From positions 1-64,000 of the forward strand of contig JAGTJL010000037.1 in NCBI GenBank assembly GCA_020746875.1: DNA of 64,000 bases, in the 5' to 3' direction. The notes below the pieces were generated by a model, which was not told where the DNA came from, did not search any database, and saw nothing but the letters and a program-made list of their open reading frames with translations. Shown in pieces: positions 49,001 through 58,060 of the stretch. Origin of the DNA: Rhexocercosporidium sp. MPI-PUGE-AT-0058 (taxonomy: Eukaryota > Ascomycota > Leotiomycetes > Helotiales). Made by a program: the position numbers and the translations under genes. Each line of letters begins with the position of its first letter. Within the stretch, counting starts at the first letter, position 1.

Positions 49001-51808
49001 TACTTTAAAATAAAAAAATAATATGTGAAAGACGTTATAATAATATTAAAGAAGTTAAAGGCTTTTTTAATACTTTTAAAACCTGAGAAATGCCATTTTT
49101 ATAAGGAAGAAGTCACTTTTTTAAAATATATGATTATTATTATAAGGCTAATTATAAACCCTTAAAAGGTTAAGACAGTCGTTAAGTAAATTAAACTTAT
49201 AAATATTAAGAAAGTATAATCTTTTTTAAGATTCGTTAATTTTTATCGACGATTTATTTAAAATTACTTAAAAATCGCCGTATTCTTTATAAAGTTAATA
49301 TATAAAAATAAAGCTTTAATTAAAATAATAAAATAGAAATAGCCTTTTAAAACTTTAAAAAAGCTTTTATTAAAAAGCTAGTCTTTATATTCTTTAACTT
49401 AAATAAAGAACTTATAATAAAAATAAACGCCTTTGACTATATTATTAAGGCCGTATTAAGTTAACCGAGCGAAAACGGCAAATAATAATTAATTATATAC
49501 TATTCGCGGAAACTCTTGCTAATAGAACTTAATTATAATATTTATAATAAAGAATTATTAGGAGCTATAAACGTAATACGCGAATAAAAAGTTTACCTTA
49601 AGGGATTGCCTCACAAGGTACGGATCTTAACGGATTATAAAAATCTTATTTATTTTACGACTATTAAAGAATTAAATTAACGATATATTCGATAATATAA
49701 AATACTTTTTATAATTAAATTTCGATTTTTATATATTAAAAGAACGGAAAGCGTTAAAGCCGACGTTTTTAATAAAAAGCCAGAGTATTTTATAAATAAA
49801 ACACACGAGTCGCATACCGTATTAAAAAGAGATAATAACTTGTTAATAATTAATTATAAGTAATTAATAACGATAAGCTAAGTCCTTAAGAGAGTCTAAA
49901 AAGGCTATGCTAACGATTTAGTAATAATTAAATAAAAGAAGTAATTAAGCGAAGAGTTCTCTTTTATTATTACCGGAGCTCTTTATATTAAGGACGAGTT
50001 TATATTTTAACTTAAAATAAAATAGACTTTGTTAAGGAATAATATAAGCTACCGGCTTATAAATATTAAAGGGTAGCTAAGATATTGTTAAGGCCTTTTA
50101 AGAAATACTACTTTTTAAGAATCAGAAAAGTAATTAAAGACGTGGTCTCGTTTTATAATATATATATACGGAATAAGGTAAACTATTATATGTTATATAA
50201 GCTTATAAAGTTATTAACGACACCGCCACGCTTATAAAAGTTAATCGCCTTAGACTTTATAGTCGAACTATTCCCTTTAAAAGATCCGATTGCTGAAATT
50301 ATTTATGATTTAATTTACGTAATAATAAATAAAATAATAAAATACGCGTATATAATATTAATATTAAGTATATAAGACGCGCCGATAATAGTATAAGTAT
50401 TCCTTTAAACAAATCTTCGTAAATCATAGAATATTAAACGAAGTTATTTTAAATAAAGATAAGCTCTTTACTTCGAAGTTCTAGAAGACATTAATATTAC
50501 TTTTAAAAATAAAATAAAAAATGTTAACGGTATTTCATCCTTAAACTGACGGCTAAACGGAACAAATTAATTAAATAATAAAAACTTATCTTTAATATTA
50601 TATAAATTATAAATAAAACGACTAAGTTTAATTATTCTTAACCGCTTAGTTTATATATAATAATATAAATTAAGAAACTGTTAAAGTATTATTATTTTAT
50701 ACGAATTATAAGTATAACTTGACGGCATATAACATACTAATTACAAGTTAAAGGACCGCGCATAAAGCTATGCTATAAAGGGATAAGCTTAAGCAATTGC
50801 ATAATAAACTATTAATAAATATTTTATTTATTATATAAAGATTAGTCATTTATTATAATAAAAAGCGTAATATAAGACTAACGCTAAAGGAAGGGAATAA
50901 GGTTTATTTACTTAAAAAGAACATCGCGACTAAGCGATTAAGTAATAAATTAAATTATAAAAAGCTAGGACTATTTAAAATTACAAAAGTCAAAGGGCTA
51001 ATTAATTATTAATTAATACTTCCGAAAACTATAAATATTTACTTAATATTCCATATATTTCTCCTCGAACTAGCACCGTTAAAAGCACTATTAGCTCTTA
51101 TTATAAAAGTATAACTAATAAACTTAAACGCCGAATATAATATCGAAACTATTTTAAACTATTACTATTTCCGCGGCGTCGCTAAGTACTTAATTAAGTA
51201 AAAAAGGTATTTATAATTTAAAAACACTTAAAAACTTAAATTTAACTTTTATTATCTTAAGCTCTTTCGGAATTTTTATTCTCGAAATCTAAGGCTACTT
51301 AAAAAGAAGGAGACTTAAGGTTAAATACATTAACCTTTATTTTAAAGAAGGACGTAAGGTAAGCGTTAGGCTCGAAGGCAAAAAACTACGGATTAAAAAT
51401 GTCCGTAATAGATTTAAAGGGAGGCGTCGAAAGGCAAGCGGGGGCTATTATTTAATTAAATTTAAAGAGATACACCGGCCGGTTAGGCTAAAAGAACTTT
51501 ATTATATACCTTAAAGAATCGCAGTTGTTACGTTTAAAATGAACGTATTTAGAGCATCTCTTCGAGATAAACAGGTCTAAGAAATAAGTACGGGAAAGGC
51601 TGCGGCAAAAGAAGTAAGGCTTTATACGGCGCGTGGCGCCTTTAATATAAAGCGTAATCTAAATACGTTATTTCTTTTTTACTTAAGTAACGCCTGACTT
51701 CTTTATAACTTTAAATATAATAAATAAAAAAGATGACCGTTAATAGCTATCGATATTTCTTAAGTTATACTTAAGCGTGAGGACTACGCTAGGCTAAAAA
51801 GGGAATAA
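46044..51808 (+). pseudogene. Gypsy-4 gag-pol relict with chromodomain
   Basis: Plus strand. Gag zinc knuckle near 46985-47045 reads KKLCYKYSLPGYIINLYY, a decayed copy of the gypsy-1 CYECGLPGHI knuckle. Reverse transcriptase near 48485-49110: KSNVFFIIKKDGK, INYRRLN, LRGAYNFVKI and the catalytic YLNNILIYFK (both Asp to Asn). Integrase C-terminal block near 50523-50575 reads LTVFHP*TDG*TEQIN. Chromodomain near 51165-51290 reads YYYFRGVAKYLIK*KRYL, with stops at Trp positions. The order RT then integrase then chromodomain identifies a chromovirus. It is more heavily RIP-mutated than gypsy-1. Confidence 0.87.
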
Positions 51809-52237
51809 TATTACGGATATACCTAAGAGGGGTATTATATATATCTCGTCCTTAGGCTCGGCAGCCTTAACGGGCTATAAAGGGTTAAGGTTAAAAGGGG
51901 ATTACGAGGTTATAGAGTCACGTAATAAGAATTTAAATTACGGTAGGCAATAGGTTATATAATAAATCCTTAAATTTATAAATTCCTTAATAGTAAAAGG
52001 AATTTAAGGATCCGGGGATTTAATATCTTAAGGGATTTAAGGGATTTATAAGGAATAAAGGTTTTATATAAGACTGGCACGTCTATTATTAAATAAGAAC
52101 TTTGTGCTTAATTGAAAATAATATTTTAATTATATTAGTTATTGTTTATTCTACTGTACGTGACACACCTACTTCTCGATTATTAAGATCAATATAACCC
52201 ACCGTATTTACACCGAGTAAATACACGGACCGTGACA
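51809..52237 (+). repeat. Gypsy-4 3' LTR
   Basis: 429 bp, TATTACGGATATACC...GGACCGTGACA, preceded by polypurine tract AAAAAGGGAATAA. Its right end is the right edge of the strongly AT-rich block. Confidence 0.93.
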
Positions 52238-52801
52238 GATAGTTAGCAGTCCTTTTAGCAGTATCTTTTTAATATAATTCTCTGTAACTGTTACCTTCTC
52301 TTTATATATACTAACGTCGATAATTATTAGCATGTCTCTGATCAAGATAAATAGATTACTTAAGTTAAGTTTAGGAAAGATATTATAAGAGTATTGTTCA
52401 AGGCTAGGAGTAGTGTGCCCGGATCAAGGAAAAGAGCCTTTTCTTATAATAATATCGACGAGGAACTGGTGCCGGCATATCGCTATAAGCATATTAGAAT
52501 GCTAGCGAAGGGGGACTGCAAGTGCTATAAGGGGGAGCGGTATAATGATCTTAAAAGAACTGCTTTAGGGGATATGTCACCAAATTTACAGCGCTCTATA
52601 ATAAGGAAGAGTTCTATAATAAGTTGTAAAGAGTGTAATATGCACCTTTGTAAAGAGGGGTCGTGTTTAAATCGATATACTATGGCTCTATTTAGTAGAT
52701 TTGAAGCAATTGATAATGATCCAGCCTTGAAATCCAGCTCTCTGATTGGTCACAACCCCTGTCAGGCTAATTGTCGTAAGCGACGCCGGTCGATGGGATA
52801 G
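52238..52801 (+). pseudogene. piggyBac-type transposase, segment 3 of 3 (C-terminal, Cys-rich)
   Basis: After removal of gypsy-4 and one target copy, the frame goes on from AVKRN through S*QSF*QYLFNIILCNCYLL (a typical hydrophobic piggyBac segment with stops at Trp/Gln sites) to about 52390, and then is open to 52801. The open part ends with a cysteine-rich zinc-binding tail: GDCKCYKG ... CKECNMHLCKEGSCLNRY, as in the C-terminus of piggyBac transposases. Open stretch about 135 codons; base composition is close to normal, so RIP was weaker here than in segments 1 and 2. No separate start codon is needed: it is a 3' coding end, not a gene of its own. Confidence 0.8.
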
Positions 52802-53149
52802 GCCCGTTACTTATGTCGACCTGCCCTCTTACCCACCTTCTCCGCACCATATCACATGGTTCCCACATGATTCAATCTTCCACCTAGTTAATTTGATTAG
52901 TTCATATGCTGTCCCAGCCGCTCTAGTGGCGGCTATGCAGCGTACGGCTATAAAGACAGGACCTCCCACTTCTTCGTTTTAGGGAATAAGCCCTTCCTGA
53001 CCAGAATTGCTTCTCTCTCAGCCGACAAATAAGATTGCTTGTATGTATAGCTCTAGTGAATATTCTGTCTCTCTGAACTTGTCGGGCCTTTCCTGGCCCT
53101 CCTCTACTTCTGTATGCTAATAATCACTCGTCTCGCTACGTGTATTTGA
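52802..53149. other. Gene-free spacer after the piggyBac relict
   Basis: Normal base composition. Probably the 3' untranslated part of the piggyBac element followed by the LINE 3' end. No terminal inverted repeat or TTAA boundary could be assigned. Confidence 0.4.
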
Positions 53150-53560
53150 GTACTATGGATGGAACTGCCTGGAATTTCTCTAAGAGTCCTGTCCGGAGAG
53201 TCCTATCCGGAGAATCATCTTTGCTGCTTATACTGCCATTATCGAGCTACAGAGTATGCGTTTGAGGTTCACACACGTTCGCTTGCCTGCCCACATTTGA
53301 TATCGTTCCTCTGCCCAGTCCCTACATTCTAGAAGGATGTGTTACACTTTCTGTCGTCCGCAGCCGCATTGGCATTAGTCGGTATCAGCCTTATTAATGG
53401 AATGGAGGTAAGCACGGAGGCTGATCTTGCCCGTACGCATCTGTGTGATCACAGAACTGATCGCTCTGTGTGTGCCTTTGTGGACATTGAGTGTGTCTTT
53501 TCCCGGCCGGACGCCGAGCCTATAGAGTTCTATACCATGTTTCGCGTTTGCCTAGGATGA
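53150..53560 (-). pseudogene. LINE (Tad1-like) reverse-transcriptase ORF, 3' end fragment
   Basis: On the minus strand: [37 protein letters not shown], then the zinc-binding tail [27 protein letters not shown] and AKMILRIGLSGQ. This is the C-terminal RNase H plus CxC..H..C region found at the end of fungal Tad1-type non-LTR elements. One stop is inside it (TGA/TAA type), and a short CTCCGGATAGGACT/CTCCGGACAGGACT duplication follows. 5'-truncated as LINE copies usually are; not strongly RIP-mutated. Confidence 0.75.
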
Positions 53561-53670
53561 GTCTCATTCGACTCTCATCATCTGGCAGGCTCCAACGTGC
53601 ATCTTGTTTGTGGAAACACCTCGATATTGTATGACTATTCATCGCTGTTCATTCGCTCGTGCTTAGTTGC

Positions 53671-54909
53671 ATGACGATTCTTTCTGACATTTGAGAAAGA
53701 TGGAGAGACTTGTACCTCGAACTTGTGCCTTCGTTGTCCGTTTCAACTCTAGCGACTCGTCATCGCCTCCTGGGGAAAGAAATATCGCTCCTTGATATGC
53801 TAGATCTGACAGCTGGACTTGCGGCAACCGGTAAAAGAACTACATCTTTGCATTACTAGGTCTAGTCAATGATGTCGTGGCACTCGACATTCGACCTGAC
53901 TATACCGCAGCCTCTGGCCAAGTGTACAAGGAAGTTGCCAGAAAGTTCCTCTGGTATTACGGTAAGTTATGCGAACTCTATCCTGGGCACCTAGTTCACA
54001 GAGAAAAGCGCATTTTACACGCGCTTTAGATCCGCTTCGCCTGCTATCAGGTCAACCTCTTAATGACCTTGAAGCAGAAAACGGGCTACCTTCCTGGGTT
54101 CCAGACTGGTCTCAACTGAGACCCTTTCATACGATCCAACCCCGACAAATAGAACTTGACATCAGCTTTTCAGCATCCAACGGCTCCACCCAGCCCATTT
54201 CTGGAGAGGATCAAGATGAAGACTGGAATATCATCGCTCTGGCGGCATGCTGTGTGGGCATCGTTACAGTTTGCGGCAGTATGGAGCACCCAAGAGCCGT
54301 CCTTGATTCCATTTCGGGCTCTCAAACGGTCATCAGGCTGCGGCGAGAAATTTTTTGAATAACTTGGAAGCTATAGCAGTCAAACATTTGGGTCCCTCAG
54401 GGCGCGACAAGCAACGAGACGAAGCAGTCTGGTGGGTGCCGATCATGCACCGAGATCCCAAAATGGCACCGTCACCGAAGAGGGCGGAGTATGGGGAGAT
54501 CAGCAAACGCTTACATCAATCATATCTAGCTCTCCGCGAACTACCCCAACCTTCTGAATATGACGAGCCTCTTGAATCAACGACAAGACCTTTGCTTCTT
54601 CCGCGTCATCTCCCAATGAGCTCCGCTCAAGGTCAGACCGATAAAGCCGAACCACGTTTTCTTGAAGGGTGTTATACGCGAGCCAAGATGCTATGGCCAT
54701 TGAATGACGGTTCTGAGTACTTAAACATGATGCATGAAGCAGAAATGACGTTCATCACTGACTCGAGGCAACTTGGGATTGGATCTGCTGCAATTTAATC
54801 GGGGGATCAGATACATATCTTTTATGGCAGCGAAGTTCCATCCATTCTCCGCCCAATGGACAATGGACAATACAAGTTCATTGGTGAGGCCGAGTTGGAA
54901 TTTTCTTAG
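53671..54909 (+). pseudogene. HET-domain (heterokaryon incompatibility) gene, 5'-truncated and broken
   Basis: C-terminal two thirds of a HET protein, the family that triggers cell death after fusion of unlike hyphae. WRDLYLELVPSLSV and LLGKEISLLDMLDLTAGLAATG lead to the strong HET signature IFALLGLVNDV, then DYTASAGQVYKEVARKFLWY. A 68-nt intron (53962-54029, GTAAGT..TTTAG) joins to DPLRLLSGQPLNDLEAENG and LPSWVPDWSQLRP. The tail has QLGIGSAAI*SGDQIHIF and SILRPMDNGQYKFIGEAELE. Damage: TGA at 53692, a one-base loss at about 53839 (AGA-AC-TAC where Arg-Asp-Tyr is expected), a one-base loss in a T-run at 54351-54356, and TAA at 54796 (Gln site). The N-terminal part of the HET domain is missing. 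A LINE fragment lies just upstream. Confidence 0.85.
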
Positions 54910-55099
54910 ATCTAATGAATACTGATAAGATTTGAGTCGTCCCTGAGTTTTGCGCAAATAATATTGTAAGGTAAGCGTAGCAATCTTACGTACGCCTGAC
55001 GTCCATTACTGACGAAGGTATCCAGTGGAATGATTCCAGACAAAGGATCAGTCATGGTAAGTGGAATCTTACTCTATTTGAGAAGCAAACCCTAAGAAC

Positions 55100-55960
55100 A
55101 AGTAGAGCAGAAAGTCATTACCTTCATTCCTTGCGAGCAAAAACAAAGGACCTGTCAAGCAAGATGATATATTCAATGCCTTGGATCAGCTTCTCACTTG
55201 GCCATTAGGTAACCGATCAGCTGCACTCTGGTGACTTGGTGGATTTGGGTACGTAGAGAAATTGACCCGCACCTTCCTAAGTTGGCGCGATTTAGTAAAA
55301 CGCAGATTGCTCTAGAATATGCGTATCATCGTCAGGGGGAGACGTCTTGTTCTGTTTTCTGGGTCCATGCGGATTCCGAGGCTAGATTCACCTTGGATTG
55401 CACCAAAATTTCCAGGGTAGCAGGGTCATCACCAGATTTGAAAGGCGAGGATTTGCTGATGGCAGTTCAGCAATGGATAGAGCAGCAAAATGATTGGCTG
55501 CTTATTCTCGACAATGCAGACGATTTGAGAATATTCAAGAAGGCTTACTCAAATGCCCAAGACCAGCAGCGGCAAAATCCAGAGCTCCTTCGATTTGTGC
55601 CAAAGTCTCGGACAGGGACTGTTCTTTGGACTTCACATGATGGTAGCATTCTTGATAGCATTATAGGTACTAAGCAAGGTATTAAAGTGGGCTCGATGAC
55701 CAACCACCAGTCCTGGAAGCTCTTCCAACTGTTGAGTGGGCGAGACAACACGGAGCTACCGAGAGCCGAAGATAAATTGCTTATAGTGCTTCTCGAGAGG
55801 CTTCCACTTGCTATCTCACAAGCTGCTTCATTTATGAGAAGGACCGAAGTTTCTGTGCAGCAATATCTGAAATTCTTCAACGAGTCTGAGTCTCAGCAAT
55901 GAGCTCTCTTAAGTCACGAATTCCAAGATCCTCGTCGGTCGCAGGTACCAAACAGCGTTA
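55100..55960 (+). pseudogene. NB-ARC NLR-type gene fragment, broken
   Basis: Nucleotide-binding domain of a fungal NLR (STAND ATPase), a class used in non-self recognition. A 47-nt intron (55249-55295, GTACGT..TTTAG) lies inside the Walker A loop: spliced, it reads LW*LGGFGKTQIALEYAY, with TGA at 55232-55234 where Gly is expected. Then FWVHADSEARF, WLLILDNADDLRIF (Walker B), TGTVLWTSHDGSI (sensor strand), and LLERLPLAISQAASF (GLPL motif). The frame meets TGA at 55900 and the protein-like signal continues through ALLSHEFQDPRRSQVPNSV before being lost. Effector domain and C-terminal repeats are absent. About 190 bp after the HET relict, same strand. Confidence 0.85.
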
Positions 55961-56129
55961 TAGATACCCATTGTCCCCCTCCAGATGTTTGAGCTATTTA
56001 AGCGAATTGCCAAAACCTTGTATTTCTACTAACTGCTATATATACTTTTCGACGCTTTATAAGTTTCTATTATATCGTAGTCTTATTTCTGGGCCGCAGT
56101 GCGAAATACTCATTTCGTTTTTTTGCTTT

Positions 56130-56560
56130 TTCCTTACTTAACAGAACGCTCGTTATTCTATATTATTAATTCTTATTCTTTAGAAGTTATATTCTTCTGC
56201 CTTATATACTAAGCAAGCCGCGCAGCTCGGTATTCTTCCGTGAGTTCAGGCCTCTTCTTAGCCTTTTAATTACGTATATTATACTTTAAAAGCTTACGCT
56301 TAATCGTAAAGTCAGATTATTTCTTGCGTTACGCTCTCCGGACCTTTGCGTACTTATTATTAGGATTATTCTTAATATAACACACGAGAAATCGTATATC
56401 TCGTATAGAATAAGTCTTTAGCGTATTAGATTTTAGAAAAGAAGCTCTTTCGGTGCGGAGATAAGCGGTTGCGAGAGTTGATGGTATAACTCCGCGCGAG
56501 ACTTTAAAAAGGATTATAATACTAATAGACTCAGGGTTAATTTTCCCTTTCGCTGGTTCC
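56130..56560 (-). pseudogene. Tc1-type transposase, N-terminal fragment
   Basis: On the minus strand: FKVSRGVIPSTLATAYLRTE, then YSIRDIRFLVCYIKNNPNNK, YAKVRRA, TIKRKLLKYNIRN*KAKKRP and LTEEYRAARLAY. This is the helix-turn-helix and start of the catalytic region of Tc1-like fungal transposases. Trp has become stop (RN*KAKKR). The DDE domain is not found further left. Composition is AT-rich: a small second RIP patch outside the main block. Confidence 0.72.
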
Positions 56561-56644
56561 GTTTTAGTCTCCGGACGTGAGCAACTACTGCTTTAACCTG
56601 AGCTGAGGGTGAGCATATCTAAGCCGAGGGTAAGCATGCCAGAG

Positions 56645-56721
56645 CGGAGCCTGAGCGGAGCCTAAGCAGAGCCTCAGCAGAACCTAAGCAGAGCCTGAGT
56701 AGAGCCTGAGCAGAACCTAAG
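56645..56721 (+). repeat. 11-bp minisatellite, seven units
   Basis: Seven contiguous 11-bp units of the form CAGAGCCTGAG with small variations (C/T, G/A and one G/C). It lies between the Tc1 fragment and a non-coding stretch. Confidence 0.9.
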
Positions 56722-56751
56722 CATCCTGAGCACGCCCTGAGTTAGCCTGTG

Positions 56752-56778
56752 CACTATAATGTGGGACCCATTTTGGCC
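56752..56778 (+). repeat. Possible end of a Tc1-like element
   Basis: CACTATAATGTGGGACCC followed by ATTTTGGCC resembles the terminal repeat style of fungal Tc1-like elements and follows a short TA-flanked stretch. No inverted partner was found in the window, and its direction does not suit the Tc1 fragment to its left, so it would belong to another copy. Confidence 0.2.
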
Positions 56779-57435
56779 TCCTATGTGCCCCGGCTATAGT
56801 TTCCTTATCGAACTTTGCTTGAGAATCCGTTTTTGCTCTCTTATAAGGTTCCCTGCCGGAGCAGATTTTGGATCTCTCTCGTGAAAGAGCACGTGACTAG
56901 TGATTCAGCCTCACAATTTACCGAACAATTTAACGTTATCGTATTTAAATATATGATGTCTATTTGCTGGGCAATTGTCTAACTTATTTGTTATAAGAAC
57001 TCGTACTTACACACTGCTCCGCTATAAACGTTTCTGTATAATTGTGAAAGAAGGCACAAGCGGCCACACTACGAATCTTGAGGTTTGGAGCTCCCTTTAC
57101 GCAATCTACGATTATATAAGTCAAGATAACATCCTCTTAGCAATAAGTTACATTAAGTAAGGGAAGTTCGGTGCTTCCGTTTGGCAAGGTCGGGTTACGC
57201 AACTCGGCATGTCGCCGTAGCTATATTAAGAGGGGATTCCGACGGCTAGTGTGCTTTCTTAAGATGTATGCAGTAAAATTGTATCAGGAATATAATTTAT
57301 ATTAAGATTCGTTCCCCGGGGTTCTGGGATTATCGAGGGAAGGCACACTTATCTCGGCAATAGTGTGTTAATTAAGGGGCAATTAAATGGCTCTTGTGCT
57401 TGCTGACCATCGTCAGATTCATTTAATAGCGATGT

Positions 57436-58060
57436 TATATTAAAAGGAGTTATATTAAGGTTTAATAATTTTACGAGATTTATGTAAATCTTAGTAAGGC
57501 AGAACTGCATCCGCGTTATTACCTAAATTATATTAATAAAATGTAGAAAGGATTAGCTAGGTAGCAGTCTTATAGAGGTGGAGATCTATGCAACGGTAAT
57601 GCCGCGGTCCAAGAGTAGTCATACTAAAGGCTAAGTGGCTCTAAGAGATTCATGCATAGTAGTAATGCCGTGTCCAGGAAGGTGTTATGCTTTAGTCCGC
57701 CGGCATTAGTAGATTTATATAAGTCCTAACAAGCCAGGATCGCATCAAAACAGAGCTCCACGGACAAAGGAGTGAGAAAGATTCATATATTATTAATACC
57801 GTATTAAGGAAGAAGTCACACCAAGGGCTAAGTAACACTAAGTAATTCATGTAAAGCAAGGTAAAGAATCAACTAGATAAGATTAAGTAAAGAAAGAAAT
57901 TTATATTAAGGTCTAATAGCGCTAAGAGATTTATGTAAAAGGTAGTAAAAGATTAGCTAAAGTAATACTACTTCTAGAAAGGTGTTAAACTAAAGTCTAG
58001 TGGCTCTAGGAAAGTCATACAAATCTTAATAAGACAGAATTAATTATATTAATTACTAAA
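57436..58060 (+). repeat. Degenerate tandem array, about six units
   Basis: A core resembling TTATATTAAGGTCTAATGGC followed by TCTAAGAGATTCATGTAAA recurs near 57445, 57615, 57685, 57825, 57900 and 57995, spaced 75-170 bp. Many differences are transitions. Coding potential is nil. It may be an old satellite or the non-coding end of a transposon. Confidence 0.5.

Larger units (their letters stand above)
3550..52237. other. RIP-mutated AT-rich transposon block
   Basis: Throughout this block CA and TG are rare while CG, TA and AA/TT are common, which is the product of CpA-targeted C-to-T change on both strands (RIP). Coding remnants show the matching damage: Gln (CAA/CAG) and Trp (TGG) positions of recognisable motifs have become TAA/TAG, Asp in catalytic motifs has become Asn, and zinc-knuckle Cys has become Tyr. 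Copies of the same repeat differ almost only by C/T and G/A. Cytosine deamination at methylated CpG would instead have removed CG, which is retained. The block is a stack of nested transposons and holds no host gene that I can see. Confidence 0.93.
45615..52237 (+). mobile_element. Gypsy-4: Ty3/gypsy chromovirus, RIP-broken
   Basis: 6623 bp, both LTRs 429 bp, target duplication AATAG/GATAG (45610-45614 and 52238-52242, one RIP-type difference). Plus-strand coding, and the same internal family as gypsy-1 (gag, pol, chromodomain, polypurine tract AAAAAGGGAATAA, and the last part of the LTR), but the first part of the LTR is unrelated. It interrupts the piggyBac transposase gene. Confidence 0.93.

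Noticed and set aside
3550..52237. Mitochondrial DNA insertion or centromere core as the cause of the AT richness
   Set aside because: Transposon motifs are legible throughout with RIP-type changes, and CG is retained while CA/TG is lost; mitochondrial or centromeric origin is not needed. A centromeric location cannot be excluded but nothing in the window shows it.
53339..53560. 73-codon plus-strand ORF with a signal-peptide-like start
   Set aside because: It is antisense to the LINE C-terminal region, which has clear family motifs on the minus strand.
53671..55960. HET and NB-ARC relicts as one HET-NLR fusion gene
   Set aside because: The HET relict includes the long C-terminal region usual for stand-alone HET proteins before the NB-ARC part begins, and a stop and about 190 bp of non-coding-looking DNA separate them.
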